From Saprospiraceae bacterium (GTDB lineage Bacteria > Bacteroidota > Bacteroidia > Chitinophagales > Saprospiraceae): DNA of 64,000 nucleotides. The stretch is from positions 1,116,001-1,180,000 of the forward strand of contig JADJJL010000001.1 in the NCBI GenBank assembly GCA_016710265.1. Direction: 5' to 3'. The position numbers and the translations under genes are program-made. Below, piece after piece: positions 8,615-17,509 of this stretch (position 1 is its first letter; each line of letters opens with the position of its first letter). The notes beneath the pieces were generated by a model that did not search any database, was not told the DNA's origin, and was given only the letters and a program-made list of their open reading frames with translations.

Positions 8615-10912
8615 TCATATCTCCATCCTCAAAACCACCGAAACATTTCTACCCACATCATTGGCGTAATAACGCAGTCGGTTTAAGTAATCGCGGTAGG
8701 TATGATTGAGCAGATTTTCTGCACGCAGTATACAGTTCAAGCGGTGATTAAAAATTCTAAACTCTGAATTAAATTCAGCACCCAATAAAAAATAGGCTTT
8801 TGGAGGATCCAAAAAATCTGCTTCTGAAACGATACCTTTTCTTTGCCATACGTATCTCGCGGTTAATTGAATTTTTGGATGGATCAAAATTTTATTTCCT
8901 TCCCAATGATAAGACAATGAATTTAAGATCTGTGGAGCTGGAGTACCCACCAGTATCTGTCTAAGATCTTGTCTAAGGATCTCCACCATGGAAAAGCGGT
9001 TAAGGATGGACCAGTGATGAAAAATCTCGACACGGTTGGTTAGATCAAATCCATAGATGCGAACATCCGTTTGTTCATATTTAAATACTGGAAAAGCACC
9101 GCGAATCGTGAGTCTGTATTCAGCCTGCGGCTGAAGATAAATATAATTCTGAACCCACTGATAGTACGGACTAATCTCAAAGACCCAGGATTCTCCACCA
9201 TGGATCGATTGCGTCAGAATGGTTTTAAAAGATCGCTCTGTGTGGAGTCCCGGATTTCCTTCTTCGATTCCTGCGACACTTTGATGCAATCCAAAACTAA
9301 AGAGTTCGTTGATTTCCGGTGTGCGAGTAGAAAATCCCGATTGTAATTTGATTTCCCAATTCTTAATGATCTGTGTACTAATTCCAAGGACTGAATTCAA
9401 ATTGTGATAGGTTTTTGATTTAATAACGGCGGGTTGCGATACGCTCCTTTGAGGAATGTTAGCGATGTAATGGATGAAATCGTATCGGGCGCCAGCCTCA
9501 TACAGAACATTTTCTTTTTTGATTTTGTAGAGAAAAAATGCGCCGGAATTCCACCAACTATAATTGGGAATCAAAGGTGAAACACCCGTACCGGGTACAT
9601 TATAATTGTGGTTGAATTTTTGTTGGATTCCTGTTTGCCAATGTCGGTTTCCACTTTCCTTCTTGATCTTGTACTCAGCGAAATAGGACTGCAACAAAAG
9701 ATGCAGCGATGGAGCATCCTGGTATTTTTTTCTACGAACATCGTACTCCTCCCTCGAATTTAATTGCGCAGCCAGATTGAATTCTTTGTATAAACTTCCC
9801 TGTTGTTTTTGCCAGGAAAATTTATTCAAAAAATGACTCACCAACTGAGAAGGAGATTCAATATTATAAGTAAAATCCGGTTTGGTGAAAAAAGGAGTGT
9901 CCCTACCAATCGCAGCTGTCAGATCGGTTAGATTTCCAATATGAGAACCTCTCAAAATTCCCAATTGGGTGTGAAAAAAACTGAAATAATTTTTAACAAT
10001 GCTGGTCGGTTTTAATTCTTTAAAAACATAGAAGGATCCTGCCATTTCCCGAACGCCCGTATTGCTCAAATAATATTCCGGTGTTTTGAGATCTCCACCT
10101 GCTTTTAATCCAATGCTGGCCCTCCAGTCAAATTTCTTCTCGGACCTTTCAAGCGTAGAATGGAAACCCAATTGATGCCCATTCGATTGATAAGACAGTG
10201 AATGAAAACCATGTAAATGTGGGTCTTTGGCTATTTTGTCTTGATCCAATAAGACCACTCCTCCCAAATGATTTCCACCATAGGCCACCGCATCTGTCCC
10301 TTTGACCAGCGAGATCAATTGTGAAGAAAAAGGATCGAGTTCGGGTGCATGATCAGCGCCCCACTGTTGACTGGCGAGCTGGATGCCTTGATTGTAAATC
10401 CCAATGCGGTTTCCACTTAAACCATGAATGACCGGCTTGGCGATGTTGGTCCCATTTTTAATGGTGTTTACGCCTGAGAATTCTTCCAGAATGGATCCCA
10501 AAGGCTTGGCGGACAATTGTGTCAGATCGTGCATCCGAATGGTATTGCTGGTTGCACTTTCAAATTGGGCTTTCACTCCGGAAATATCCACTGTTTGCAA
10601 AAGATGCGCATGGTGTTCGAGATGGACTGTCAGGAAAGTGTCTCGATCTAATTTTAAAAACATTTTGGAGGCGACACAACCGGGATGGCTGATTCTCAAA
10701 TGGTAGGATCCAGCACATAAGGATGCAATGGTAAATTGTCCGCTTTCATCGGTTTTATAGCTTTGACGAGTTTCTTCAATATAAACCAAACCATATTGCA
10801 AACCAATCTCATCGTGGGGATCAATGATCTTGCCTTTGATGCTGATTTGGCATTCTTGTGCCGTCAGTCCTAAAGTCAGACAGCACAAGAGCCAAAAAAT
10901 AATGGATCGCAC
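8615..10912 (-). CDS. ZnuD-like TonB-dependent outer-membrane receptor
   Basis: This 765-residue protein has a signal peptide, a CarboxypepD_reg-like beta-sandwich (about 20-100), a plug domain (about 115-230) and a 22-strand-type barrel ending in an aromatic/hydrophobic C-terminus. The plug segment with IHGLSGNRIGIYNQGIQ and then GADHAPELDP is characteristic of ZnuD-type receptors, which import zinc and sometimes heme. The start is GTG at 10912, four bases after the stop of the upstream lipoprotein, so translation is probably coupled. It is the last gene of a three-gene metal locus with a shared promoter at 12024-12055. Substrate is inferred from plug similarity and from His-rich neighbours. 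Confidence 0.8.
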   Translation of the reverse strand: MRSIIFWLLCCLTLGLTAQECQISIKGKIIDPHDEIGLQYGLVYIEETRQSYKTDESGQFTIASLCAGSYHLRISHPGCVASKMFLKLDRDTFLTVHLEHHAHLLQTVDISGVKAQFESATSNTIRMHDLTQLSAKPLGSILEEFSGVNTIKNGTNIAKPVIHGLSGNRIGIYNQGIQLASQQWGADHAPELDPFSSQLISLVKGTDAVAYGGNHLGGVVLLDQDKIAKDPHLHGFHSLSYQSNGHQLGFHSTLERSEKKFDWRASIGLKAGGDLKTPEYYLSNTGVREMAGSFYVFKELKPTSIVKNYFSFFHTQLGILRGSHIGNLTDLTAAIGRDTPFFTKPDFTYNIESPSQLVSHFLNKFSWQKQQGSLYKEFNLAAQLNSREEYDVRRKKYQDAPSLHLLLQSYFAEYKIKKESGNRHWQTGIQQKFNHNYNVPGTGVSPLIPNYSWWNSGAFFLYKIKKENVLYEAGARYDFIHYIANIPQRSVSQPAVIKSKTYHNLNSVLGISTQIIKNWEIKLQSGFSTRTPEINELFSFGLHQSVAGIEEGNPGLHTERSFKTILTQSIHGGESWVFEISPYYQWVQNYIYLQPQAEYRLTIRGAFPVFKYEQTDVRIYGFDLTNRVEIFHHWSILNRFSMVEILRQDLRQILVGTPAPQILNSLSYHWEGNKILIHPKIQLTARYVWQRKGIVSEADFLDPPKAYFLLGAEFNSEFRIFNHRLNCILRAENLLNHTYRDYLNRLRYYANDVGRNVSVVLRMEI

Positions 10913-10916
10913 GGAA

Positions 10917-11492
10917 TTATTGAATGCTCAGATTGACAAAATCAACCTCTATATCGGTTTCACCACCTGCGTTGGTGGGATTTCCGTTTGAAACACCCGC
11001 AGCATTTTTATCGGCTTGGTGCCTAAGTATGATTTTCAATGTACCACTGGATGCACCGCCTGTATTTAAAATGGTTTTCAAACCTATGGGTTTGCCGTTG
11101 GCATCTGCATCGGCATAGCCAAATGACATATTGAGGCCTGTACTTATCCCATAAAAAAATTGGTGATCAGTTCCTTCCTGAAGGATTTCTGGTGTGATAT
11201 CCTCGCCGGGATCTACGGAATCGTTGAAGAGTTGCATGCTGCCTTGGTAATAGGTATTTTGTTTTAATTGACCTGTTACCACAAATTCTGGTGGATTTCC
11301 ACCATCTCCATCAACATCTCTAAATATTAGAACCACGGTAGAGTTTCCTGCGGTGTCCAACAAGGTATAGCGCATTGTGGTGATTAGTTCTTCATCATTG
11401 TGATCGTGATCATCGTCATGGCAAGATGTGATGCCTGTCAAAATCAGTGAGCATATAAATACATAAAAAAATATCGATTGAAAATTTTTCAT
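10917..11492 (-). CDS. His/Asp-rich lipoprotein of the metal-uptake locus
   Basis: This 191-residue lipoprotein has a signal peptide ending in GITSC, so the mature protein begins with a lipidated Cys. The Cys is followed directly by HDDDHDHNDEE, a likely metal-binding stretch. The rest is beta-rich (FRDVDGDGGNPP, GYADADANGKPIG) and does not match an enzyme I recognise. It lies four bases before the ZnuD-like receptor gene and 102 bases after the His-rich protein gene. A role in handing metal to the receptor on the cell surface is inference. Confidence 0.7.
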   Translation of the reverse strand: MKNFQSIFFYVFICSLILTGITSCHDDDHDHNDEELITTMRYTLLDTAGNSTVVLIFRDVDGDGGNPPEFVVTGQLKQNTYYQGSMQLFNDSVDPGEDITPEILQEGTDHQFFYGISTGLNMSFGYADADANGKPIGLKTILNTGGASSGTLKIILRHQADKNAAGVSNGNPTNAGGETDIEVDFVNLSIQ

Positions 11493-11594
11493 TTGATTTA
11501 ATTTAAGTGAAATAAAATAAAGAAACTGAAGACCTAAGTCAACGGAAAAAGATCAACTAAAAATTTAATTGGTCTAAAATGAAATAGAATAAAA

Positions 11595-11978
11595 TCAAAT
11601 GAGGTAAGGTGGACCTCGGGTGAGCTGTATATTATAAGTACGGGATGTATTATTTTTATAAAAACTGAAATAACTCTCTGTTGAAAAATCCAGTTTTCCA
11701 AAAAGAAATATTTTAGAAATCAGTACCTCTGAACCAAAGTGATCACTGCATAAAAAGCATTCTTTCTTTGTATTTTCAAAATGCCCGTCGTGCTTGCATC
11801 CATTTTCTCTGTCAGCGTGGAAAATACTTCTATGGCAAGGATCGGATTCTGCTTTAATATCGTGTACTACCGAATGATCGCAAGAATGTTCGTTGTGGTT
11901 ATGTAGAAATGAAAGAGTGGACAAGGACCAACCAAACATATAAACCAGAACCAGCACCAGACTTTTAAAGTCTGACAT
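11595..11978 (-). CDS. Small exported His/Cys-rich protein, first gene of the metal locus
   Basis: This 127-residue protein has one hydrophobic segment (about residues 4-22, FKSLVLVLVYMFGWSLS). A region rich in His, Cys and acidic residues follows (HNHNEHSCDH, HADRENGCKHDGH, FLCSDHF), and the protein ends in RGPPYLI, a tail I associate with Bacteroidota metal-locus proteins. The ATG at 11978 is preferred: it follows an A-rich stretch, and the longer frame starting at 12026 (TTG) lies inside the -7 element. ATG at 12017 is an alternative. The gene starts a probable operon with the lipoprotein and ZnuD-like receptor. It may bind or sense metal in the periplasm (inference). Confidence 0.65.
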   Translation of the reverse strand: MSDFKSLVLVLVYMFGWSLSTLSFLHNHNEHSCDHSVVHDIKAESDPCHRSIFHADRENGCKHDGHFENTKKECFLCSDHFGSEVLISKIFLFGKLDFSTESYFSFYKNNTSRTYNIQLTRGPPYLI

Positions 11979-12023
11979 TTTTTTTGGTCTGATTCTATGT
12001 TTAAATTTATACCACATGTACTG

Positions 12024-12055
12024 CAAAATTACACTTAATCAAGTGTACGATCAAA
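12024..12055 (-). promoter_or_regulatory. Promoter of the metal-uptake locus (TTTG-N20-TAATTTTG)
   Basis: On the minus strand TTTG (12052-12055) is followed by 20 bases and TAATTTTG (12024-12031), an excellent match to the Bacteroidota -33/-7 promoter. The -33 element overlaps the stop codon of dcd, so the locus has its own promoter within the end of the upstream gene. Confidence 0.7.
12030..12047. promoter_or_regulatory. Palindromic operator between -33 and -7 of the metal locus
   Basis: The sequence TACACTTAATCAAGTGTA has perfect 7-bp arms around a 4-base centre. It fills the spacer between the two promoter elements and touches the -7 element. A repressor bound here would block RNA polymerase. 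A Fur/Zur-family regulator is the obvious candidate from context, but none is encoded in the window. Confidence 0.6.
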
Positions 12056-12587
12056 ACTTATTCTTCCACATCATACTCTCCACCGGTTTGTCTGTGCGAG
12101 CATTGTATTTGGCATTCGGTTTCTTATTGTACAAATGTTTGATCTCACCTTCTACCTGAAAATAAATCAATTGACCGATGGGCATTCCTTTGTAAACACG
12201 AACAGGATGCACACAGCTGATCTCGAGGGTCCAATGATTGCAAAAACCAACATCCCCTTTACCAGCTGTGGCGTGTATGTCAATGCCCAATCTGCCCACA
12301 CTTGATTTTCCTTCTAAGAATGGCACCGTTGTGTGCGTTTCTGTATATTCCAGAGTGACGCCCAAATACAATACACCAGGTCTGATGACAAAACCTTCTT
12401 CAGGTATTTCCATATATCTGATTTGATTGTGGGCCCGGGCGTCCAATTCCGCATTTTCGTATACAGCCAAGGTTCCGCCCAAATGGACATCATAAGAGTT
12501 TGTGCCCAGACATTCCGAATCAAAAGGCTCTATCGCAATTTCCCCATTTTCAATGGCTTCTAATATTTTTTTATCCGTTAGTATCAT
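12051..12587 (-). CDS. dcd: dCTP deaminase
   Basis: This 178-residue enzyme converts dCTP to dUTP plus ammonia in thymidylate supply, or directly to dUMP if bifunctional. The family signature is visible: SYDVHLGG, then FLEGKSSVGRLGIDIHATAGKGD with the catalytic Glu of the HATAG region and GFCNHWTLEI. The start at 12587 (MILTDKKILEAI) matches the family N-terminus. The frame is open 13 codons further to 12626, but that would overlap the WD40 gene more. It overlaps the 3' end of the WD40 gene by 17 bases. Confidence 0.95.
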   Translation of the reverse strand: MILTDKKILEAIENGEIAIEPFDSECLGTNSYDVHLGGTLAVYENAELDARAHNQIRYMEIPEEGFVIRPGVLYLGVTLEYTETHTTVPFLEGKSSVGRLGIDIHATAGKGDVGFCNHWTLEISCVHPVRVYKGMPIGQLIYFQVEGEIKHLYNKKPNAKYNARTDKPVESMMWKNKF

Positions 12588-13500
12588 TCTTGAAGATTGG
12601 TTTCCAGCATTTAATGGTGCCATCATCCGAAGCAGAGATCAATATTTCTGAGGCTTTCAGCCATAAAAGACTGTTGACAGAAAATTGATGACTTCCTTCT
12701 TTTGATGGAGAAAGATCTTTTAACAACTGAAGTCCCGACTGGTTCCATATCCTTATACTTTTATCCCGACTTGCACTTGCCAACCATGGATAAGGATCCA
12801 AAACCACCAGATCATTGACCGTATACCAATGGGCTTTAATGGCCTCGTATTTTTTAGAAATTGGATTTATATTAAAAGGATGAATCAACGCATCCATTCC
12901 TCCTACAAACAAAGTATTGGTTTGAGCGGAATAAGCCAAACTAAAAGCCATTCTCAATCCATCAATAGATATTTCTTTTTTAAAAAGGTGGTTTGATGGA
13001 TCTAAACTATACAAACTACCGGAACCATCTGAGAATATTATTTTGTCTATCTCTTTAATGTAAATACATTTTCTCAATTTGTGAGGACCTACTTGAATTG
13101 CTTTGATCAAATCCATGTTTTCAGACCATACTGAAATGACTCCATCTGCTGAAAAAGCATACAGATTTTCTTCCACTTTTATTAAACTATGGATGCTAGA
13201 TTGGTGAAATACCATTTTTCGAGCGGAAGGATTTTCATTCGGATTTACTTTAAAAAGAAAACCGCTTTTTGTTCCTACGTAAATGTCCCCGCTGATCAAA
13301 TCGACATGTATTGAGAAAATAACATCCTCTATTTTTGCAATGACTTTTCCGATATCGGAATGTAAAGGATCCCAGACGACCAGATGACCATCACTGCCTC
13401 CACTGTAAAATTGATTTTCCTCAGGTGAACGTGCCAAACAATAGACTCCGCCTAGGTGACCTTTAAGCGTTTTTTGACATAAAAAATCCGTAATTAGCAT
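12571..13500 (-). CDS. WD40-repeat protein
   Basis: This 309-residue protein has no signal peptide and is likely cytoplasmic. It has repeated beta-propeller blades, for example LKGHLGGVYCLARSP ... GGSDGHLVVWDP at the N-terminus, ASASRDKSIRIWNQSG near residue 245 and SASDDGTIKCWKP at the end. These GH...WD-like units suggest about seven blades and a protein-interaction scaffold. It overlaps the nitroreductase stop by one base (TAATG) and its own 3' end overlaps dcd, so it lies in a tightly packed minus-strand operon. Its partner is not evident from context. Confidence 0.85.
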   Translation of the reverse strand: MLITDFLCQKTLKGHLGGVYCLARSPEENQFYSGGSDGHLVVWDPLHSDIGKVIAKIEDVIFSIHVDLISGDIYVGTKSGFLFKVNPNENPSARKMVFHQSSIHSLIKVEENLYAFSADGVISVWSENMDLIKAIQVGPHKLRKCIYIKEIDKIIFSDGSGSLYSLDPSNHLFKKEISIDGLRMAFSLAYSAQTNTLFVGGMDALIHPFNINPISKKYEAIKAHWYTVNDLVVLDPYPWLASASRDKSIRIWNQSGLQLLKDLSPSKEGSHQFSVNSLLWLKASEILISASDDGTIKCWKPIFKNDTNG

Positions 13501-14162
13501 TAGTATTTAATCCGGATTTGATCCAAATGTTTTCGTTGGATGTCAGGCACCGTGGCATCTTCAGCAGGATAGCCTACTGGAACCAATAAAAATGGTTTTT
13601 CATTTTCCGGTCTATGTAAAATTTCTTGTAAAAAATTCATTGGACTGGGCGTGTGGGTAAGAGATGCCAAACCTGCCTGATGGATGGCACTCAATAAAAA
13701 ACCACAAGCAATTCCCACCGATTCCTGGACATAATAATTTTTCTTTTTTTGATCATTAACTAACTCATGTGATTTTCTAAAAACCACAATAATGACAGGT
13801 GCAATTTCTAAAAAGGGTTTTTGCCAATCGGTACCCAAAGGCGCAAGGTCTTCCAACCATTCCGGCGGCATTCTGGTATGATAACTTTCATATTCTTCTT
13901 TTTCTGCCGCTTCACGAATTTTTGATTTAATCAAAGGGTCTCTGACCACACAAAAAGTCCAAGGTTGCTTGTTGGCTCCTGAAGGTGCCGTACCTGCCGT
14001 CATAATAATATTGTCTATCAGTTCATCCGAAATTTCGCGATCTGAGAAATGGCGAACGCTCCTTCTTTGATCCATTAATTCAAAATACGCTTGCGATTTT
14101 TCCAACATCGTTGCATCGTCACATGCTGTAGGCTTATATGGAATAAATGGATATTCTTTCAT
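13500..14162 (-). CDS. Nitroreductase-family flavoprotein
   Basis: This 220-residue protein of the nitroreductase/FMN oxidoreductase family has the N-terminal RRSVRHFSDREI motif (FMN phosphate contact). It continues with TAGTAPSGANKQPWTFCVV and ends with LVPVGYPAED, all typical. Related proteins reduce nitro compounds, quinones or iodotyrosine-like substrates with NAD(P)H; the N-terminal extension (YPFIPYKP) resembles the iodotyrosine-deiodinase-like subgroup. The actual substrate is unknown. Start and upstream stop overlap as ATGA with the SDR gene. Confidence 0.9.
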   Translation of the reverse strand: MKEYPFIPYKPTACDDATMLEKSQAYFELMDQRRSVRHFSDREISDELIDNIIMTAGTAPSGANKQPWTFCVVRDPLIKSKIREAAEKEEYESYHTRMPPEWLEDLAPLGTDWQKPFLEIAPVIIVVFRKSHELVNDQKKKNYYVQESVGIACGFLLSAIHQAGLASLTHTPSPMNFLQEILHRPENEKPFLLVPVGYPAEDATVPDIQRKHLDQIRIKY

Positions 14163-14863
14163 GGCAGGTCACCTAATTGGGGACGCAAAGTGATTTCTTC
14201 AAGTACAGCGGAAGGACTTAATTTTATGGACATTGAAATCACTTCAGCTACATCGGATGCCTGCATTATTCTTGATGCAGGTAAATCGGATCCTTCCCAG
14301 GAGTTGGACCAAGTCGCTCCGGGATAAATGGTGCACACTTTGATGCCTTTTTCTTTCAATTCTTCTCTAAGACATCGGCTAAATCCTTGCATCGCAAATT
14401 TGGAAATAGAATACATTCCGGCTCTTGGATAGGGATCCAATCCAGCAATCGAACAAATATTAAAAATATGTGAGCCCTTATTTTTCTGTAAAATGGGAAG
14501 AAGCCCACGGCTGATGTGAATGGGTGCATATAAATTGACTTCCATCATTTCTTCTAATATGGATTCGTCTCCATTTGAAATATCACCCTGTTTATAGATC
14601 CCTGCGTTGTTAATTAAAATATTCAAATCTTGATGCTGAGCAAAGACATCCTCAATAAGCTTTTCTACCTCAGCTCTGTTACTTAAATCTGCTGTGTAGA
14701 TTGAAACTTGTATGTTAGGATGCTCTTTTTGAATTTCTTGTTTTAATAAATCAAGTTCCGAAAAGTTTCTTGCAGTTATGATTAAATGAATGCCGTCCGA
14801 TGCCAACTTTAAAGCGATGGCCTTGCCAATTCCTTTACTTGCTCCGGTGATAATTGCTTTCAT
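14159..14863 (-). CDS. Short-chain dehydrogenase/reductase
   Basis: This 234-residue classical SDR has the NAD(P)-binding TGASKGIGKAIAL motif at residues 6-18, NNAGIYKQ near 85 (NAG motif) and the catalytic Ser-Tyr-Lys set (ICSIAGLDPYPRAGMYSISK), followed by YPGATWS. It is a soluble oxidoreductase of unknown substrate. It sits first in a compact run with the nitroreductase, WD40 and dcd genes. The gap to the YceI gene upstream is 15 bp. Confidence 0.92.
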   Translation of the reverse strand: MKAIITGASKGIGKAIALKLASDGIHLIITARNFSELDLLKQEIQKEHPNIQVSIYTADLSNRAEVEKLIEDVFAQHQDLNILINNAGIYKQGDISNGDESILEEMMEVNLYAPIHISRGLLPILQKNKGSHIFNICSIAGLDPYPRAGMYSISKFAMQGFSRCLREELKEKGIKVCTIYPGATWSNSWEGSDLPASRIMQASDVAEVISMSIKLSPSAVLEEITLRPQLGDLP

Positions 14864-14878
14864 TTTTAAAATTATAAG

Positions 14879-15556
14879 TTATTGACGCATGGCCAAAAGA
14901 GTCATGCTCACGCTGAGCTCATCATTAATAAACTTATCCATCAAATTTGGAAAAGTACTTTTTGATTTATAAGTCATATTCCATTTGGTTCGATCCAATT
15001 TAAATTCCGGTACAGTAATCATCATGACATCACCTGCCATCCCAATATGCGCTTTAATTTCTAAAGAATGGGTAATTCCTTTAATGGTCAGTTGTCCAAA
15101 TACAACTGTATTGGTTTTTTCTTCCGGAACGATTTGGAAAGAGTCCACAAAAAATTCTACGACAGGAAAAGAATCCACATTGAAAAATTCTGGAGATTTT
15201 AAGTGATCTTCCAAATCTTTTTTATCATTGACATCTTTGATGTCAAGGCATTCAATACTTTTCATGTCCAAATGTATGAGTCCACCCATCACCTTGCCAT
15301 CATTGTCCGTAAAAACTTCTCCTTTTTTGATCATGATACTTCCATTGTGCGAACCGGTTGGCTTAAATCCAGTCCAGTTGACCATACTATTGACCGGATC
15401 AATGTCAAATCGGGTACCATACTTTGCATGGTCCACCGCCCCTTTCATATCTATATTTTCTATAGGCCCTTTTTCTTGATTGTTTTTACAAGAAAACAAA
15501 ATCAAACCTTGAAGAATGAGCAAGTAAATTAAAACCTTTTTTTTGAACATGAACAT
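14879..15556 (-). CDS. YceI-family lipoprotein
   Basis: This 225-residue protein has a lipoprotein signal ending in LILFSC (Cys near residue 23). A YceI-like lipocalin fold follows, with DPVNSMVNWTGFKPTGSHNG, then GEVFTDNDGKVMGG and LTIKGITHSLEIKAHI. YceI proteins bind isoprenoid-like hydrophobic molecules and are usually periplasmic; the lipobox suggests this one is membrane attached. An alternative start is two codons later. Ligand unknown. Confidence 0.88.
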   Translation of the reverse strand: MFMFKKKVLIYLLILQGLILFSCKNNQEKGPIENIDMKGAVDHAKYGTRFDIDPVNSMVNWTGFKPTGSHNGSIMIKKGEVFTDNDGKVMGGLIHLDMKSIECLDIKDVNDKKDLEDHLKSPEFFNVDSFPVVEFFVDSFQIVPEEKTNTVVFGQLTIKGITHSLEIKAHIGMAGDVMMITVPEFKLDRTKWNMTYKSKSTFPNLMDKFINDELSVSMTLLAMRQ

Positions 15557-15596
15557 TTATTTATAATTAAAAAAAATCGATTTTAGTAGATAAAAA

Positions 15597-17381
15597 TTAA
15601 ACTTGCTTGCATTTTTCTTGCAACCAGTTTTTTTCTTTTTCATTCAAGTATGGAGACACTCGATTAAAAACTTTTTCGTGGTATGCATTCAACCAATCAA
15701 TGGAACTTCGGTCCAAATCCGGAAAATAAATCAGATGGGTATCAATGGGAAAAAGTGTCATGGTTTCAAACTTTAAAAATTCACCATATTCTGATTGACC
15801 GGCAGGAATGGTGAGTACTAAATTTTCAATACGAATGCCGAACTCACCTTCCTGATAAAATCCGGGTTCGTTGGAGGTCAACATACCCGGTTGAAGTTCT
15901 GCGCTTCCTCTTTGGTTCCACACTGCTACAAAACCCTGTGGTGGTTCATGTACATTCATAAAGAAACCAACTCCGTGTCCAGTCCCATGTCCATAATTTA
16001 GCAGTTGTTGCCACAAGTATTGTCTGGCCAAGAGATCTAGTTGAATACCTTTTGTCGCTGCTGGAAAAACGGCCCTACTTAGAGAAATATTTCCTTTGAG
16101 TACAGCAGTATTGATCTTTTTGATCTCATCGGAAACCGGGGACAAAGCAATGGTCCTTGTAATGTCTGTGGTGCCGTCCAAGTATTGGCCTCCGGAATCC
16201 ACCAGTAATATTCCCTCTGGATTTATTTTTTTCGAATGTGTTGGATCTGGTTTGTAGTGGATGATGGCTCCATTGGATCGATATCCAATGATGGCGTCAA
16301 AACTTTCTCCCACATAATCTTTTTGAGAGGCTCTGCACGCTTTTATTTTCATGGCAAATTCATATTCAGTGGGTGTTTGCCCCGACTGAAGTGTTTCTTC
16401 AAGCCAGATAAAGGCCTGTATTAAGGCATGGCAATCTTTTTCCATGGCCCGACGTATATGGCTGATCTCCACCTCATTTTTAAGAGCTTTTGCCAACATG
16501 ACCGGACTAGGAGCAGAATAGATGCTTCCCGCAGGAATTTGGAGGGCAATTTTGCAATTGATGTTGGATGGATCGATCCAAATCAGTCCATCCCTAATTT
16601 TTTGGATCTTTCCAAGAATTGAATCATAGGCTTGGACATGAACACCTGCCGATTTTAACAATTCAACCGTATCAGTTTGGAGTTTACTTGGGTCAATGAA
16701 AAGTTGAGCTTTTTCTTCATCAATTAAGAGATAGGCTACAAATACCGGATTGCAATGCACATCGCTTCCACGTAGGTTCAGCGCCCAGGCTACTTCATCT
16801 AATGCACTGATCAACAGATGATTTGCCTTCTTGTTTTTCATTTCAAGACGAATTCTTTTCAACTTAGAATCCCTACTTTCTCCGGCGAAATGGTCTTCAA
16901 ATAAGTAAACAGGAGATTTTGGTAAGGAAGGCCTGCTGGTCCAAACATCTTTTAATAAATCACCACAATCTTTTAAAATGAGCCCAGCTTCTTTCAATTT
17001 CGCATCAAAATTGGCCAATTGCCCAAATGAAATACACCAAAAATCACAGCCCACGGTTTGGCCGGGACTTAAATTGGCGATGCACCAATCCAAATATTCG
17101 GCTTGGGTCTGGACCACTAATTTATGCATAACAAACTCAGAACCAACCAATTCTGACTCCGCTTGGATAAAATATCTTCCATCGGTCCATAGCCCGGCGT
17201 GATCTTGGGTGACAACCACTGTGCCTGCAGACCCTTTAAAACCGCTGATCCACACTCTTCCGGCGTAATATTCCGGGAGATATTCACTTTGATGGGGGTC
17301 AGCAGTAGGTAAGATATAGGCATCTATTCCATGGGTCTTCATTTGGGCCCGAAGTGCCAAAATTGCTTCGTTTCTGCTCAT
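15597..17381 (-). CDS. Aminopeptidase P-family metallopeptidase (M24)
   Basis: This 594-residue protein has the three-domain layout of the long (XPNPEP1-like) aminopeptidase P: two creatinase-N-like domains (about 1-310) and an M24 pita-bread domain. Metal ligands are visible in LLVDSGGQYLDGTTDITRT, in GHGTGHGVGFFMNVHEPP and in NEPGFYQEGEFGIRIENLVL. It removes N-terminal residues from X-Pro peptides in the cytoplasm; no signal peptide is seen. It is transcribed divergently from rpoN with a gap of 128 bp. Confidence 0.95.
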   Translation of the reverse strand: MSRNEAILALRAQMKTHGIDAYILPTADPHQSEYLPEYYAGRVWISGFKGSAGTVVVTQDHAGLWTDGRYFIQAESELVGSEFVMHKLVVQTQAEYLDWCIANLSPGQTVGCDFWCISFGQLANFDAKLKEAGLILKDCGDLLKDVWTSRPSLPKSPVYLFEDHFAGESRDSKLKRIRLEMKNKKANHLLISALDEVAWALNLRGSDVHCNPVFVAYLLIDEEKAQLFIDPSKLQTDTVELLKSAGVHVQAYDSILGKIQKIRDGLIWIDPSNINCKIALQIPAGSIYSAPSPVMLAKALKNEVEISHIRRAMEKDCHALIQAFIWLEETLQSGQTPTEYEFAMKIKACRASQKDYVGESFDAIIGYRSNGAIIHYKPDPTHSKKINPEGILLVDSGGQYLDGTTDITRTIALSPVSDEIKKINTAVLKGNISLSRAVFPAATKGIQLDLLARQYLWQQLLNYGHGTGHGVGFFMNVHEPPQGFVAVWNQRGSAELQPGMLTSNEPGFYQEGEFGIRIENLVLTIPAGQSEYGEFLKFETMTLFPIDTHLIYFPDLDRSSIDWLNAYHEKVFNRVSPYLNEKEKNWLQEKCKQV

Positions 17382-17430
17382 ATAAAATAATTAATGTATT
17401 AAATATTTTTATAATATGTTTAAAAGTTTA

Positions 17431-17438
17431 TACATTTG
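17431..17438 (+). promoter_or_regulatory. Possible -7 element for rpoN
   Basis: TACATTTG matches TAnnTTTG and would give a leader of about 65 nt before the ATG at 17510. No TTTG is found at the expected -33 distance. Confidence 0.4.
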
Positions 17439-17509
17439 CCCTTTCGTAATATTGAATTATAACGGAACCATTATTTTGTATCTATTGTTTTAATTTATCA
17501 GGCTAAATC

